A DNA stretch of 21,827 nucleotides from T3SED10-260 sp035363255. Lineage in GTDB: Bacteria; Caldisericota; Caldisericia; UBA6126. Shown here one piece after another: positions 1 through 8,925 of the stretch (position 1 is its first letter; each line of letters starts with the position of its first letter). Below the pieces are notes generated by a model. The model ran no database searches. It was not told the DNA's origin and saw only the letters and a program-made list of their open reading frames with translations. The stretch lies in contig DAOSES010000028.1 of the NCBI GenBank assembly GCA_035363255.1, positions 1 to 21,827 of the forward strand, read 5' to 3'. Both the position numbers and the translations under genes were made by a program.

Positions 1-66
1 GGTTTTAACTTAATCCTTTTTAGGCTTGACATGAACCATAGTATCTGACTCAAGCGACCCTCTGAC

Positions 67-3000
67 TCAGGTGAGAAGTTTGCTCAGGATGGATTGGATT
101 TTGGGGCCGGAGCGTTGGAAACCAAAGACTCTAGCAGTTTCGTCAATGAGCTCTTTTTCCTGGATGCCCAAGTGATGGGATCGAATTGTTTCAATTGCCA
201 GACGAAGCTCTTCGGGGCAGATATGTTGGATGGTCCTCACCTGATCTTTATCTTTGGGGGTACGCACTTGAAGCTCTTGACCCCGCAGATAGCAAAAATC
301 CCCAGAATAATAAACATGTTTTTTGAGCGAAGTGTGGTTAATACACTCCTTGATTTTCTCAAGCAGGCTGGGGCTGACTTTATTACGCTCAAAGAGAAAG
401 GCGAGTTTTTTGCCCAGAATTTCCAGATGGGTGGGTCCTTGCTGCTGAAGAAGTTGGGGTATGATTTTCACCAGGGAAGAAATCCGCTTGCAGGGCTGGG
501 AAAGTAAACGTTGGGTGGCGTGATCCCACTCAATACAGGAGTCAAGCTTGCAATTGAGTTTGGGGCAAGCTGGATAGTCTGGATGGCGATACATAAAGGA
601 GCAATCGTATTCGGTATATACTGAAAACTGGTAAAAATCGTTTCGATCTTCAGCAAGTTCGACGCTTTCCTGATACAAAGGCTCTGAACTATTCTCCGAA
701 GTAGGTTTGGGCTTTGAAGGGGCGGGATCTGAAGTCTTTTCCTTGAGAGCTTTTTGAATAGCTTCGATCAAACGTTGGGATTCGCTTGGAAAATCTTTGA
801 TCCAATCGGTGGACCAGATACGATAGAGCTTCCAACCCCGATCTTCGAGCAAGGCTTGTCTCAGGCGATCTCTTTCGCGTGCCATGCGCGTAGAATGGTA
901 GGACGCACCATCGCATTCGATGCCCAACACATACCTTCCTCCCTGCTCTGGGTCGCGTATTGCCATGTCGATACGAAAACCTGAGCAACCCACCTGAGTA
1001 TCCACCGTAAAGCCCTGTTGGCAGAGGAAATGATACACTTCTTCCTCAAACACCGACTCGGTAGCAAGAACGGCCTTTTTCCTCTCAGGAAGCACCTGGG
1101 GTCCAAGCTGGGCGTATTCGATATAATGCCGCAGAAGCTGTGCACCTCTGGACTCGGTACGACTCAGATCAATATCATGGGGCAGAAGCGAACCCACCAG
1201 TTTGAGATTGAATCGAGCACGAGTGATGGCAACATTTAGGCGACGATAACCTCCTTCGCGATTGAGAGGACCAAAATTCATGCTCAGGTTTCCTTTGCTG
1301 TCTCGGGCATAGCCAATGCTGAGAAGGATCACATCGCGTTCGTCTCCCTGGACGGTTTCAAGATTCTTCACAAAAAAAGCTTCTTCCCGATTTTCATCAA
1401 AAAAAGGCTCCATTTCGGGATGTTCAAGACGATATGAACGCAAGGCTTCTTCTATGGCAAGTTGTTGTGCAGTACTGAAAGCGATGACCCCCAGGGACAG
1501 CTTGGAACGGCTTTGGAAATGTTCGACCACCAGCGATGCAATCTTTTCCGCTTCGAGGAGGTTGTTGCGTTTACCACTGCGATCGTAGCATCCTTCGGGC
1601 AAATAAATATACTCCACCCCCTGGTCTTTGCCTTTTTCAAGCAGGGAAGGAAAGGTGATCAGACGGTTTTCATAGATCATGGCATTGGAAAAAGCGATAA
1701 GGTGTTCATGCTTGCTACGATAATGCCAGAGCAATTTTCGTTCGGGCAACAAGGTGCGTGCCTCATCCAAAATGGATTCAAAGGCATCGGAGTCGTCTTC
1801 TCCTTCTTCGTAAGAAAGCTCTTCGTCTATACTGGATACATTAAAGAAATTGCTGGGGGGAAGCTGTTCGCTGTCTCCTGCGATCACAACTTGTTTTCCA
1901 CGATAAATAGCCCCAATGGCATCTTCGGTGCAAATTTGAGAGGCTTCGTCAAATATTACCGTATCAAACTGATAATATTGGGGATCCAAGAGAAGGCTTA
2001 CACTAAGGGGAGACATCATCAGACAAGGTTTAAGGGCGAGTAATAAGTTGGGAATCTGTCGAAAGAGGATACGAAGCGGTTTGATGCGACTTTTTTTGTT
2101 GATTTCTTTGTTGAGCAGACCCATTTCTCCAGTGTTTTCAGTGAAAGAATTCATGGAAGGTCGTTGTTCGAGGCAAATCTGACGAAGACGCAGTTGTGAA
2201 AGGGCGAAAAGCTCAGTGTCAGCAGTCTTGAAAGCTTCTATCAGTTGCTGATGCTTTTTGGAGCGGAAGCGTTCGATGGCAGGGAACAAGGCTTGCATAT
2301 GATCCAGCCAAAGGAAATAAAAACGTTTGAAAAAGGCTCCAGGGATCGATGCAGGGGGGATTTGTTGAGCAAGTGCCTGAGCTATAAAATCCTGGAGTCC
2401 AAGCTCTAAACAGCGTTGATGGGCTTTTCGATAATCCACCCACTCTTCCAGGAGGGAAAAGTGCCCAAGGCATTCTCTGAGCCAGGCTAAAAGCTCCTCT
2501 ATGCTTGACTGGGAAAAAACAGAGCTTCGGTGGGGAAACAGCTTTTGCAGGGCTGTGAAATCTTCTTTTTGCTCCTGAAGCCAGCTTTGACTGCTTAAAA
2601 CAAAATCATGACAAGTTTTTGCCAGGGTATTATTCTTACTGAGTGCATGAATAAAGCTTGAATAGGAGGCAAGGTCTTTTCCCAGAAGGTTTGATAGCTC
2701 TTCGCACCAATCCAGAAGGCTCAGGATGGATTCCCAGGAACTATGTAAACCCTGGTAGTGATGATGATATCGGGCTAAAAAAACCGACTCCTTACTCGAT
2801 AGATCTTGTTTTATTGCTTGCCATTCCTGCAATTGACATAGTGTTTTATGAATCGCAGACAACGAAAGAAAGGTGGGGGAGCTCAGACAAGAGCCAAGAT
2901 CCTGAGCGATTTGCCTGATGGTTTCGAGTGCTGGGAGTGAAAGAAGAGCCCTATCCGTGGAGCTTTGGATATGCTCATGCTGAATCAGGTAGCTTTGCCA

Positions 3001-5592
3001 TTCAGAATCGATTTGGCTTTCATGAAGATCCAGGAAGCGGGGAGCAAGATCTTTTAAAAAAAGGAGCTTTTCCTCGGCTTGAAGAAGGAAGGGACGAATA
3101 TTTTCAGGGATATCTTCAGGGAAAATCTCATACAAGCTTTCAAAATGAAGGATGGAGGTCCAGAGCTCTTTCCATTGGGTAGTGAGTCCTTGATACTTTG
3201 GTCCTAAAATTTCAGACAGTGAAGCATGGTTTTTTTCAAGGTATGCTCTTCCTTTTTGGATTTCACGAAGTGTTTCGAGTAGTTGAATCCAATCTGCATC
3301 TTTTCGAGTTTTTCCAGGATTTTTGGCAAAAGATCGAAGGAATCGCAGGTCCTGACGATAAGCTGCTTTAAAATATTTAGTAAAGCCAGAATAATCCGCT
3401 CGAAAACGTTGCAAAAGAGCAAAAGCATCAATTTCGAGAATTTCACGGTCAAATTCCTGAAGTAGCGCTTTACTGAGGAGTATCTTGTCGGAAGCATCCC
3501 AAGCTTGTTTGCACCAGGCTCGAAGTTCTTGTTTTTTGCCATAACGAAACCAAAGCGGAGCAGGATCGGGGCGGTGCATCAGCGTCTTGAGCAGTTGATA
3601 CAAGTGCTGGTAGTTCATAGCCTTGTATGCTGGGGGGAAAGCTAAAATCTGCAAAAGACGCTGACCCAGTTCCATATATTCAGTACTTCGATCGATGAGT
3701 TGTTTCAGACTAGACAGAGAAGTGCTACGAATATCCAGCAAACTTTCCAGTGCGCTGAGAGGGAAAATCTGCTCAAGTTTTTCCATCAGGGCCTCATAGG
3801 ATGAAAGCATAGACTGGGCTGGCAGGCTAAATAGTGGTGGAGTAAAAAATTCACTGAGTTCTCTCGCCAGGCGAAGGCACTTTTCGTGAAGCTCTTTGTC
3901 CTGAAGCGCTTGAGTACGGTGAGTACTTAGTGAGTTTTCCAGCAAAAAATGTGCTGGAGCCTGGGGGGACCGGGAAGCGAGGGTGCAAAGCTTGAGGAGA
4001 AAGGGGATTTGTGGGTAAGTGGGGTTGATAGGAAGTTGGAGGAGAGTATTGATGGTTTTGAAACTTTGAAACCATGCTTCACTTGCTTTGATATAGTGTT
4101 TTAGCAGGCTTTCCAGATTGTGCCTTGCCTCCAGGTTGAATTCCCTGACCTCAGCTCCATACCAGCAGTTGCCTTGATAAGTACTGCCCATTTTTTGTGC
4201 ACATCGAGCAAATTCATCCAAAACTTCTTTGAATTGCTGTAAATCCTGGGAATTTATTGAAGCAACAGGGATAGAGGAAAAAGGAATATCCGGAGCTTCC
4301 CGATGTTTCAACGCTTCTCCATACACTTCATATATACTGCGTTGAAGGGGGATGCATTCCTGATGCAGAGCCTGCACATAATCATTAAGATCCTGGCGGT
4401 AACTTTCCAATTCGTTCAGGCGATGAAAGACCTGAGACTTCAAGGTGATGTTTTTGTTTTCCAGGCTTTGACGCAGCATTTCCAAGACTTCTCTTTTATT
4501 GCTTTTACTGCTGTGAAGAGGAAGACAGAAATCGGCAAGATCAGCTTGCTCCAGTCGGTGATAAACCACTTTTAACGCAGCAGTTTTTTCAGATACAAAT
4601 AGTACCTTTTTGTTTCGTGCCAGGCAATCAGCAATAATGTTGGCGATGGTTTGGCTTTTTCCTGTGCCCGGGGGGCCATGGAGCACAATGCTATAGCCTT
4701 TGCTGACTGCGGTGATGGCATCCAGTTGGCTGGAGTCAGCATCCATGATTTGAAAAGTATCGCAAACCTTGACTTTATCGTGATCTATTTCTTGCAGTTC
4801 GGCAGGAATCGATGGAATGAGAGATTTATTGCCTCCCAGACCTTGCACAAAAAAGTGCTTACTTATTTGATCGCGATGAAGATTCAGATCCTGATAAATG
4901 TTCATTTTATTGTAGGAGAAAAGACTTAAGCTGGTTTCCTGGAGGATCTTCCAATCGGCAGGCAAAGCCAGCGCTTGTATCAGGGAAAAGAAATCAGACA
5001 GGCTTAAGTCTTCTTCAGGAAGAGAAGGCAGTGTAATTTTAAAATCCTTTTCTAGCTTGAAAGCAAGGCTTGGATTGAGGAGAATTTCATCGTCAAAGAG
5101 CGATAGTTGAAATAAATCTCGCAGTCCTTTTTGCTCCAGGCTGACAGGCACCATGAGCAGAGGGGAAAGGTTGATGATTTCGCTGTGGAGATTTTCTTTC
5201 CATTGAAGAAAGCCAAAGGCAAGGAATAAGATGTTGATGCCTTGCTCTTCCAGCGAAAGTCTGGCTCTTTTTTTCAGATGATTCAGGCTCAGAAAGAGCT
5301 GATAGTCATCTTGATTGCTGAGCATTTGTCTGGCTTTGAGGGGAACATCAGGCAGGGTTTCGATGGGGGCAGTAGGCATTGTCTTAGTCCACCGCGTGCT
5401 TTCAGGCTCTCGATAGGCAAACTCAAGAACATGATTTTTTTGGACCAAAGAAGTGAAAATCGAATCCCCATCGGGGATAATGATTTTCAGACTGCTTCTA
5501 CGAGGGTTTTTGAAGTGGATCAGAGGATTACGACGGCTGAGATCCAATAACTTGTTTTCCCATTGAGCAATCCTGGCATCCATATTAAGCAT
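67..5592 (-). CDS. Giant DUF4011-type SF1 helicase with C-terminal Vsr-like nuclease domain
   Basis: This 1841-aa protein has the layout of the DUF4011 helicase family. The N-terminal part (about 5-250) opens with the typical WENKLLDLSRRNPLI-like segment. A Q residue (Q289) and Walker A GPPGTGKS (306-313) follow. About 900 residues of helix-rich sequence separate this from Walker B FDEAS (D1215, E1216), GDSEQLPP (from 1239) and motif VI VAITRAR (1454-1460). Residues about 1510-1610 hold a Vsr/DUF559-like nuclease fold with FRIDMA and IECDG (E1559, D1561) followed by a basic helix. The last 50 residues match the DUF3320-like winged-helix end of such proteins. Expected role: ATP-driven nucleic-acid translocation with cleavage. 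Large helicase-nuclease fusions like this are often discussed as phage-defence genes, but no defence partner is visible here. The start could be M1 or M4; neither has a clear ribosome site, and a weak promoter would place the transcript start at the ATG. Family confidence is high, cellular role unknown. Confidence 0.93.
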   Translation of the reverse strand: MLNMDARIAQWENKLLDLSRRNPLIHFKNPRRSSLKIIIPDGDSIFTSLVQKNHVLEFAYREPESTRWTKTMPTAPIETLPDVPLKARQMLSNQDDYQLFLSLNHLKKRARLSLEEQGINILFLAFGFLQWKENLHSEIINLSPLLMVPVSLEQKGLRDLFQLSLFDDEILLNPSLAFKLEKDFKITLPSLPEEDLSLSDFFSLIQALALPADWKILQETSLSLFSYNKMNIYQDLNLHRDQISKHFFVQGLGGNKSLIPSIPAELQEIDHDKVKVCDTFQIMDADSSQLDAITAVSKGYSIVLHGPPGTGKSQTIANIIADCLARNKKVLFVSEKTAALKVVYHRLEQADLADFCLPLHSSKSNKREVLEMLRQSLENKNITLKSQVFHRLNELESYRQDLNDYVQALHQECIPLQRSIYEVYGEALKHREAPDIPFSSIPVASINSQDLQQFKEVLDEFARCAQKMGSTYQGNCWYGAEVREFNLEARHNLESLLKHYIKASEAWFQSFKTINTLLQLPINPTYPQIPFLLKLCTLASRSPQAPAHFLLENSLSTHRTQALQDKELHEKCLRLARELSEFFTPPLFSLPAQSMLSSYEALMEKLEQIFPLSALESLLDIRSTSLSSLKQLIDRSTEYMELGQRLLQILAFPPAYKAMNYQHLYQLLKTLMHRPDPAPLWFRYGKKQELRAWCKQAWDASDKILLSKALLQEFDREILEIDAFALLQRFRADYSGFTKYFKAAYRQDLRFLRSFAKNPGKTRKDADWIQLLETLREIQKGRAYLEKNHASLSEILGPKYQGLTTQWKELWTSILHFESLYEIFPEDIPENIRPFLLQAEEKLLFLKDLAPRFLDLHESQIDSEWQSYLIQHEHIQSSTDRALLSLPALETIRQIAQDLGSCLSSPTFLSLSAIHKTLCQLQEWQAIKQDLSSKESVFLARYHHHYQGLHSSWESILSLLDWCEELSNLLGKDLASYSSFIHALSKNNTLAKTCHDFVLSSQSWLQEQKEDFTALQKLFPHRSSVFSQSSIEELLAWLRECLGHFSLLEEWVDYRKAHQRCLELGLQDFIAQALAQQIPPASIPGAFFKRFYFLWLDHMQALFPAIERFRSKKHQQLIEAFKTADTELFALSQLRLRQICLEQRPSMNSFTENTGEMGLLNKEINKKSRIKPLRILFRQIPNLLLALKPCLMMSPLSVSLLLDPQYYQFDTVIFDEASQICTEDAIGAIYRGKQVVIAGDSEQLPPSNFFNVSSIDEELSYEEGEDDSDAFESILDEARTLLPERKLLWHYRSKHEHLIAFSNAMIYENRLITFPSLLEKGKDQGVEYIYLPEGCYDRSGKRNNLLEAEKIASLVVEHFQSRSKLSLGVIAFSTAQQLAIEEALRSYRLEHPEMEPFFDENREEAFFVKNLETVQGDERDVILLSIGYARDSKGNLSMNFGPLNREGGYRRLNVAITRARFNLKLVGSLLPHDIDLSRTESRGAQLLRHYIEYAQLGPQVLPERKKAVLATESVFEEEVYHFLCQQGFTVDTQVGCSGFRIDMAIRDPEQGGRYVLGIECDGASYHSTRMARERDRLRQALLEDRGWKLYRIWSTDWIKDFPSESQRLIEAIQKALKEKTSDPAPSKPKPTSENSSEPLYQESVELAEDRNDFYQFSVYTEYDCSFMYRHPDYPACPKLNCKLDSCIEWDHATQRLLSQPCKRISSLVKIIPQLLQQQGPTHLEILGKKLAFLFERNKVSPSLLEKIKECINHTSLKKHVYYSGDFCYLRGQELQVRTPKDKDQVRTIQHICPEELRLAIETIRSHHLGIQEKELIDETARVFGFQRSGPKIQSILSKLLT

Positions 5593-5598
5593 GATATT

Positions 5599-5626
5599 AT
5601 TCTAAGTTAAGGCTTTCCTAATACAA
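5599..5626 (-). promoter_or_regulatory. Weak candidate promoter of the helicase-nuclease gene
   Basis: On the minus strand a TAGAAT -10 (5599-5604) lies 16 nt from a poor -35, TTGTAT (5621-5626, three of six consensus bases). A start about 7 nt downstream would fall on the ATG at 5592, giving a leaderless message; this agrees with the absence of a ribosome site. It sits back to back with the xseA promoter candidate. Confidence 0.3.
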
Positions 5627-5630
5627 GGGC

Positions 5631-5657
5631 TTGACGCTGGCTAAGTTGTGATAAAAT
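5631..5657 (+). promoter_or_regulatory. Candidate promoter of the xseA-xseB-xth operon
   Basis: TTGACG (5631-5636) and TAAAAT (5652-5657) are separated by 15 nt, or by 16 if the -35 is read as CTTGAC. This is the best sigma-70-like pair in the short divergent gap. A start near 5664 would lie just before an 8-codon mini-ORF (5667-5693) whose TGA overlaps the xseA ATG. Confidence 0.4.
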
Positions 5658-5666
5658 TTAAACCAT

Positions 5667-5693
5667 ATGAACAAGAATAATGGTAGTATATGA
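5667..5693 (+). other. Possible 8-codon leader ORF overlapping the xseA start
   Basis: Reading from the ATG at 5667 gives eight codons (MNKNNGSI) and a TGA at 5691-5693. This TGA overlaps the ATG of xseA at 5690 in an ATGA junction. xseA has no convincing ribosome site of its own, so reinitiation after this mini-ORF is one way it could be translated. The element is very short and may be chance. Confidence 0.25.
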
Positions 5694-7288
5694 ACGAAAC
5701 TAAGCTGGACAGAAAACAAATCATCCAGGCATTGCGCGAATGGCGCTTAAAAAAGAGCCGACAAGAAAATGTAAAATTGTTCATGATTCTTCAAAACAAA
5801 ACCATGGATGCTATAGCTGATATCATGCCACAAAATCGTGAAGAGTTTGTGCAGATTAAAGGCTTGGGAGAACGCAAATATGAAAAATATGGTGAGGAGA
5901 TCCTTGGCTTGCTTCGATCTCAAGAAAACCCTATAGACCTTTTCTCTTCCCCGCCTCCTTCACCTGCACCAGCTTTTAAGGAGCAGACGCTGATAGAGAA
6001 AATCAGCCAAAAGGTGCTCACTGTCAGCCAATATCTTGATCTTGTCAATGATATTCTGCGACCCTTGCAATTGAGCGTTCGGGGAGAAATCTCCAGCGTA
6101 AACTATCGAAAGCACTTGTACTTTTCCCTCAAAGATATCCAGGATGAAAGCAAACTGGAGGCTCTGATGTGGGAATCCGATCTGAAGTATTGCGGAATCA
6201 AGCCAGTGGAGGGTATGGAAGTCATCATTCATGGCTTTATGGAGATCTATAAACCAAGCGGGAAAGCTACTTTTCGCGCCCAAACCATGGAGCTGGTGGG
6301 TGAAGGGGCTCTCAAAAAAGCCTACGACGACTTGAAAAAAAAGCTGGAAAACGAGGGCTGTTTTGATCCCGAGAGGAAAAAGCCAATCCCTGAGTTTCCC
6401 GTGCGCTTGGGAGTTATTACCTCAAAACATGGCGCTGTAATTCACGATTTGCTGACCAATCTGGGAAAATATGGCTATAGGATTCAGCTATATGATGCTC
6501 GAGTGGAGGGCGTGATGGCCATCAAGGAGTTGATCACCGCTCTGCGCTATTTTCGTGACAAACCGATAGATCTTTTGGTGGTGATTCGAGGAGGAGGAAG
6601 CCTGGAAAGCCTTCAAGCTTTTAATAGTGAGGTTTTGCTTCGTTCGGTGATGGACTATCCTGTGCCTATCATTGCTGGCATCGGTCACGACAAAGATGTG
6701 CCTTTGTTTTCCATGATCGTTGATGCGGCTTTTTCCACTCCCACCGCGGTGGCACGTGAAATCAATCGAAGCTGGGACAGCGCCCAGGAAAAGTTGCGCT
6801 ATTATGAGCATGCACTTTTACATCGCTATGCTCCTCTGCTTGCAGGAGCCAAGCATGCCATCGAACGAGCTTTAGGGCAAGGGGAACGTTTTTATGTAAG
6901 ACTGCTAAACCAGCAAGTGCGCTTGAATCGCACTTTAGAAGCTATCATGCATCGATTTAACACCCACATCGAACGCAGAAAACAAGAGTTGAATCACCAG
7001 GAAAATCACCTTCAGGATCAATTTACACGTGATCTATCCAGTGTCAAAGTTAAAATCGATCACTGGGCAGAGTCACTGAGGAAAAATAATCCCGATCGAC
7101 AGTTAAAATTGGGCTATAGCATTGTCTTTAACAAAAACAAAGCCATCTCCAGCATATCTCAGCTTGCGCTGAAAGATCAAATGAAGATTCGTCTAGCGGA
7201 TGGAGAGGTGCTTTCGACCGTTGAGGAGTTAAACCAAAGGAGGGAAGATGGAAAATCTGAACTTGAGCAGGATTTTGAAACAACTTGA
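5690..7288 (+). CDS. xseA: Exonuclease VII large subunit with fused N-terminal HRDC domain
   Basis: XseA is the catalytic subunit of exonuclease VII, which degrades single-stranded DNA from both ends in repair. Residues about 7-76 form an HRDC-like helical domain, with the IKGLGERKYEKYGEEIL pattern known from the C-terminus of RecQ helicases and from RNase D. A Pro/Ser linker (84-98) leads to the usual XseA parts: OB fold (about 111-203, LSVRGEISSVNY), catalytic domain with RGGGS (300-304) and GIGHDKD...FSTPTAVA (330-355), a long coiled-coil stretch (about 365-475), and the C-terminal GYSIV...LADGEVLSTVEEL segment (about 483-521). The 532-aa length exceeds the usual 400-460 by about the size of the HRDC domain. 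The start at 5690 keeps the HRDC domain whole but has no good ribosome site. The 3' end overlaps xseB by 41 nt. The XseA call is secure; the HRDC call rests on motif reading. Confidence 0.95.
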   Translation: MNETKLDRKQIIQALREWRLKKSRQENVKLFMILQNKTMDAIADIMPQNREEFVQIKGLGERKYEKYGEEILGLLRSQENPIDLFSSPPPSPAPAFKEQTLIEKISQKVLTVSQYLDLVNDILRPLQLSVRGEISSVNYRKHLYFSLKDIQDESKLEALMWESDLKYCGIKPVEGMEVIIHGFMEIYKPSGKATFRAQTMELVGEGALKKAYDDLKKKLENEGCFDPERKKPIPEFPVRLGVITSKHGAVIHDLLTNLGKYGYRIQLYDARVEGVMAIKELITALRYFRDKPIDLLVVIRGGGSLESLQAFNSEVLLRSVMDYPVPIIAGIGHDKDVPLFSMIVDAAFSTPTAVAREINRSWDSAQEKLRYYEHALLHRYAPLLAGAKHAIERALGQGERFYVRLLNQQVRLNRTLEAIMHRFNTHIERRKQELNHQENHLQDQFTRDLSSVKVKIDHWAESLRKNNPDRQLKLGYSIVFNKNKAISSISQLALKDQMKIRLADGEVLSTVEELNQRREDGKSELEQDFETT

Positions 7289-7448
7289 GGAGATCAACTC
7301 CTGGTTTGACAGCCAGGAAGAGCTCGATCTGGAGCTTGGTTTGCAAAAAGTAAAAGAGGGCATGCAGTTGGTGAAAGCCAGTCGTATGCGTCTGAAGCAG
7401 ATTGAAAACGAGTTTGAAGAGATAAAAAAAACACTCAGTGAAGAATAG
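7248..7448 (+). CDS. xseB: Exonuclease VII small subunit
   Basis: This 66-aa, highly charged, two-helix protein starts inside the end of xseA (41-nt overlap), the normal arrangement for the small subunit. The pattern LNLSRILKQLEEI...LDLELGLQKVKEGMQLVK corresponds to the XseB helices that wrap the coiled-coil arm of XseA. A ribosome site (AAAGGAGG, ending 7 nt before the ATG) lies within xseA coding sequence, which supports this start. Length is typical of the family (60-85 aa). Position, size and pattern make the call firm. Confidence 0.9.
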   Translation: MENLNLSRILKQLEEINSWFDSQEELDLELGLQKVKEGMQLVKASRMRLKQIENEFEEIKKTLSEE

Positions 7449-7457
7449 CAGGCAGAT

Positions 7458-8225
7458 ATGAAACTGATATCATGGAATGTCAACGGGCTTAGAGCAGTTT
7501 TGAACAAGGGCTTTCTGGACTATTTTCACCAGGTGCAAGCAGATATCTTTTGTCTGCAAGAGATCAAACTTTCTGAAGGTCAGTTGGAGCTCGTTCTTCC
7601 TGGCTATCATCAATTTTATCATTATGCAGAAAAGAAGGGCTATTCCGGGACTGCCATCTTTAGTCGAAGAGCTCCTCAAAAGCATAGCTTTGGCATAGGC
7701 ATCCCCGAGCATGACCGGGAAGGCAGGGTGATATGTCTGGAGTTTGAAAGCGCTTACATCATCACCGTATATACCCCCAACGCTCAATCCGAGTTGACTC
7801 GTTTGGAATATCGCATGGAATGGGAGGATGCTTTTCGCAAGTATCTAACTACTCTCGACCAACAAAAACCGCTGATCTTTTGCGGAGATTTGAATGTGGC
7901 CCATCAGGAGATCGACCTGACTCATCCCGACAACAATCACCGCAGTGCAGGTTTTACAGACGAAGAACGGAATAAGTTTTCCCAGCTTTTAGCCAGTGGC
8001 TTTGTGGATACCTTTCGACATTTTTACCCACAGCGAAGGGAAGCCTATACCTGGTGGTCTTACCGTACAAGATCACGCCCCAAAAATGTGGGCTGGAGAA
8101 TAGACTATTTCTGCGCTTCTGAACGTCTTACCCCTCATCTGCAATCTGCAGATATTCATGCTCAGGTGGAGGGTTCGGATCATTGCCCCGTAGTGTTGGA
8201 GATCGACGACCAGGCTATCCGTTGA
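7458..8225 (+). CDS. xth: Exonuclease III family AP endonuclease
   Basis: This 255-aa protein belongs to the endonuclease/exonuclease/phosphatase family and should cut DNA at abasic sites and trim 3' ends in base-excision repair. Visible active-site motifs are ISWNVNGLRA with N7, LQEIK with E35 (metal ligand), VYTPN with Y105, GDLNVAH with D144 and N146, WRIDYF with D216, and the final SDHCPV with D241 and H242 as the catalytic pair. It begins 9 nt after xseB and is therefore almost certainly co-transcribed with xseA and xseB. Its last 11 bases overlap the end of the convergent amidase gene, leaving no room for a terminator between them. Full length for the family. It could equally be named exoA; close paralogue assignment is not possible by eye. 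Confidence 0.95.
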   Translation: MKLISWNVNGLRAVLNKGFLDYFHQVQADIFCLQEIKLSEGQLELVLPGYHQFYHYAEKKGYSGTAIFSRRAPQKHSFGIGIPEHDREGRVICLEFESAYIITVYTPNAQSELTRLEYRMEWEDAFRKYLTTLDQQKPLIFCGDLNVAHQEIDLTHPDNNHRSAGFTDEERNKFSQLLASGFVDTFRHFYPQRREAYTWWSYRTRSRPKNVGWRIDYFCASERLTPHLQSADIHAQVEGSDHCPVVLEIDDQAIR

Positions 8226-8862
8226 GCCCTTTTATAAGATTCATCAGAGCTTGAGCCAGCTCTGCCCGATTTACAGGAGCTAAAGGACGAAAACGACCCT
8301 CAGAGTCACAACTGAGGACGTTCCGAGAAATACAGAAATGCACCGCATTTTCAAACCATGCACCTGAGGGGATGTCTTTCGCAGGATCCCTGGAAGGGTT
8401 CTTCAAGCGGTGTTGGAGCTCATCGAACAAGCGTTGAAAGGGAAAATTCCTACCCGGACATTGCGTAGCCACCAGGTCCCGATGAAGTTTAAAAAAGGCA
8501 TCAGGATGTTGTTCTTTAGCATGAACGCAGATCTTGAGCAGGCTTTGATACTGGGCTTCAGGCATGGTTTCCTGATCAAAGTTGCCAATACAGCAAAGGG
8601 CTATGGAGTTTTGGTTGCACACTCCCGAGGGGTCTTGTATGGGATCTCCCCGATCAATACCACAATGAGGGGCTACCTGATCCCACGACAAGGGAGAAAA
8701 TACTTTTCCGCCAGGACCAATAAGCGTATGGTAATAATGAGAAAAGCGACCCTGGCTTTTTTCTTTCGCCAAGCGAGCTAATGTTTCCACTAAATCTGAG
8801 CCATCTCCCACCTTGCCAGTGGGAGTAGCGGTATGATGCAATACAAATGCTTTTATCTTCAT
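8215..8862 (-). CDS. PGRP/Amidase_2-type N-acetylmuramoyl-L-alanine amidase with one SLH domain
   Basis: Residues 1-150 read as a zinc amidase of the T7-lysozyme/PGRP type, which cuts the bond between muramic acid and the stem peptide. The motifs are VLHHTA (H9 zinc ligand), SHYYHTLIGPGGKVF (Y44) and HRDLVATQCPG, with H127 and C135 eight residues apart as in the family. Residues about 160-212 form a single SLH domain (AWFENAVHFCISRNVL...GRFRPLAPVNRAELAQALM) that would bind cell-wall polymer. There is no signal peptide, and none can be gained by moving the start: a strong AGGAGG site lies just before this ATG and the frame meets a stop four codons upstream. This is odd for an SLH protein and recalls phage endolysins. 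It is the last gene of a likely minus-strand operon and overlaps xth by 11 bp tail to tail. Confidence 0.9.
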   Translation of the reverse strand: MKIKAFVLHHTATPTGKVGDGSDLVETLARLAKEKSQGRFSHYYHTLIGPGGKVFSPLSWDQVAPHCGIDRGDPIQDPSGVCNQNSIALCCIGNFDQETMPEAQYQSLLKICVHAKEQHPDAFFKLHRDLVATQCPGRNFPFQRLFDELQHRLKNPSRDPAKDIPSGAWFENAVHFCISRNVLSCDSEGRFRPLAPVNRAELAQALMNLIKGLNG

Positions 8863-8925
8863 CTTTGCCTCCTAAAACTTGTTTTCTATCTTAGAGAGGC
8901 ACAAAAAGACAGTCTAAGGCATGTA

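Noticed and set aside
45..69. TCTGACTCA repeated at the left edge of the window
   Set aside because: Two short copies at the end of the helicase gene with no further structure; likely chance.
1462..2043. 193-codon plus-strand frame inside the helicase-nuclease gene
   Set aside because: It lies wholly antisense to conserved helicase motifs and has no family resemblance or ribosome site.
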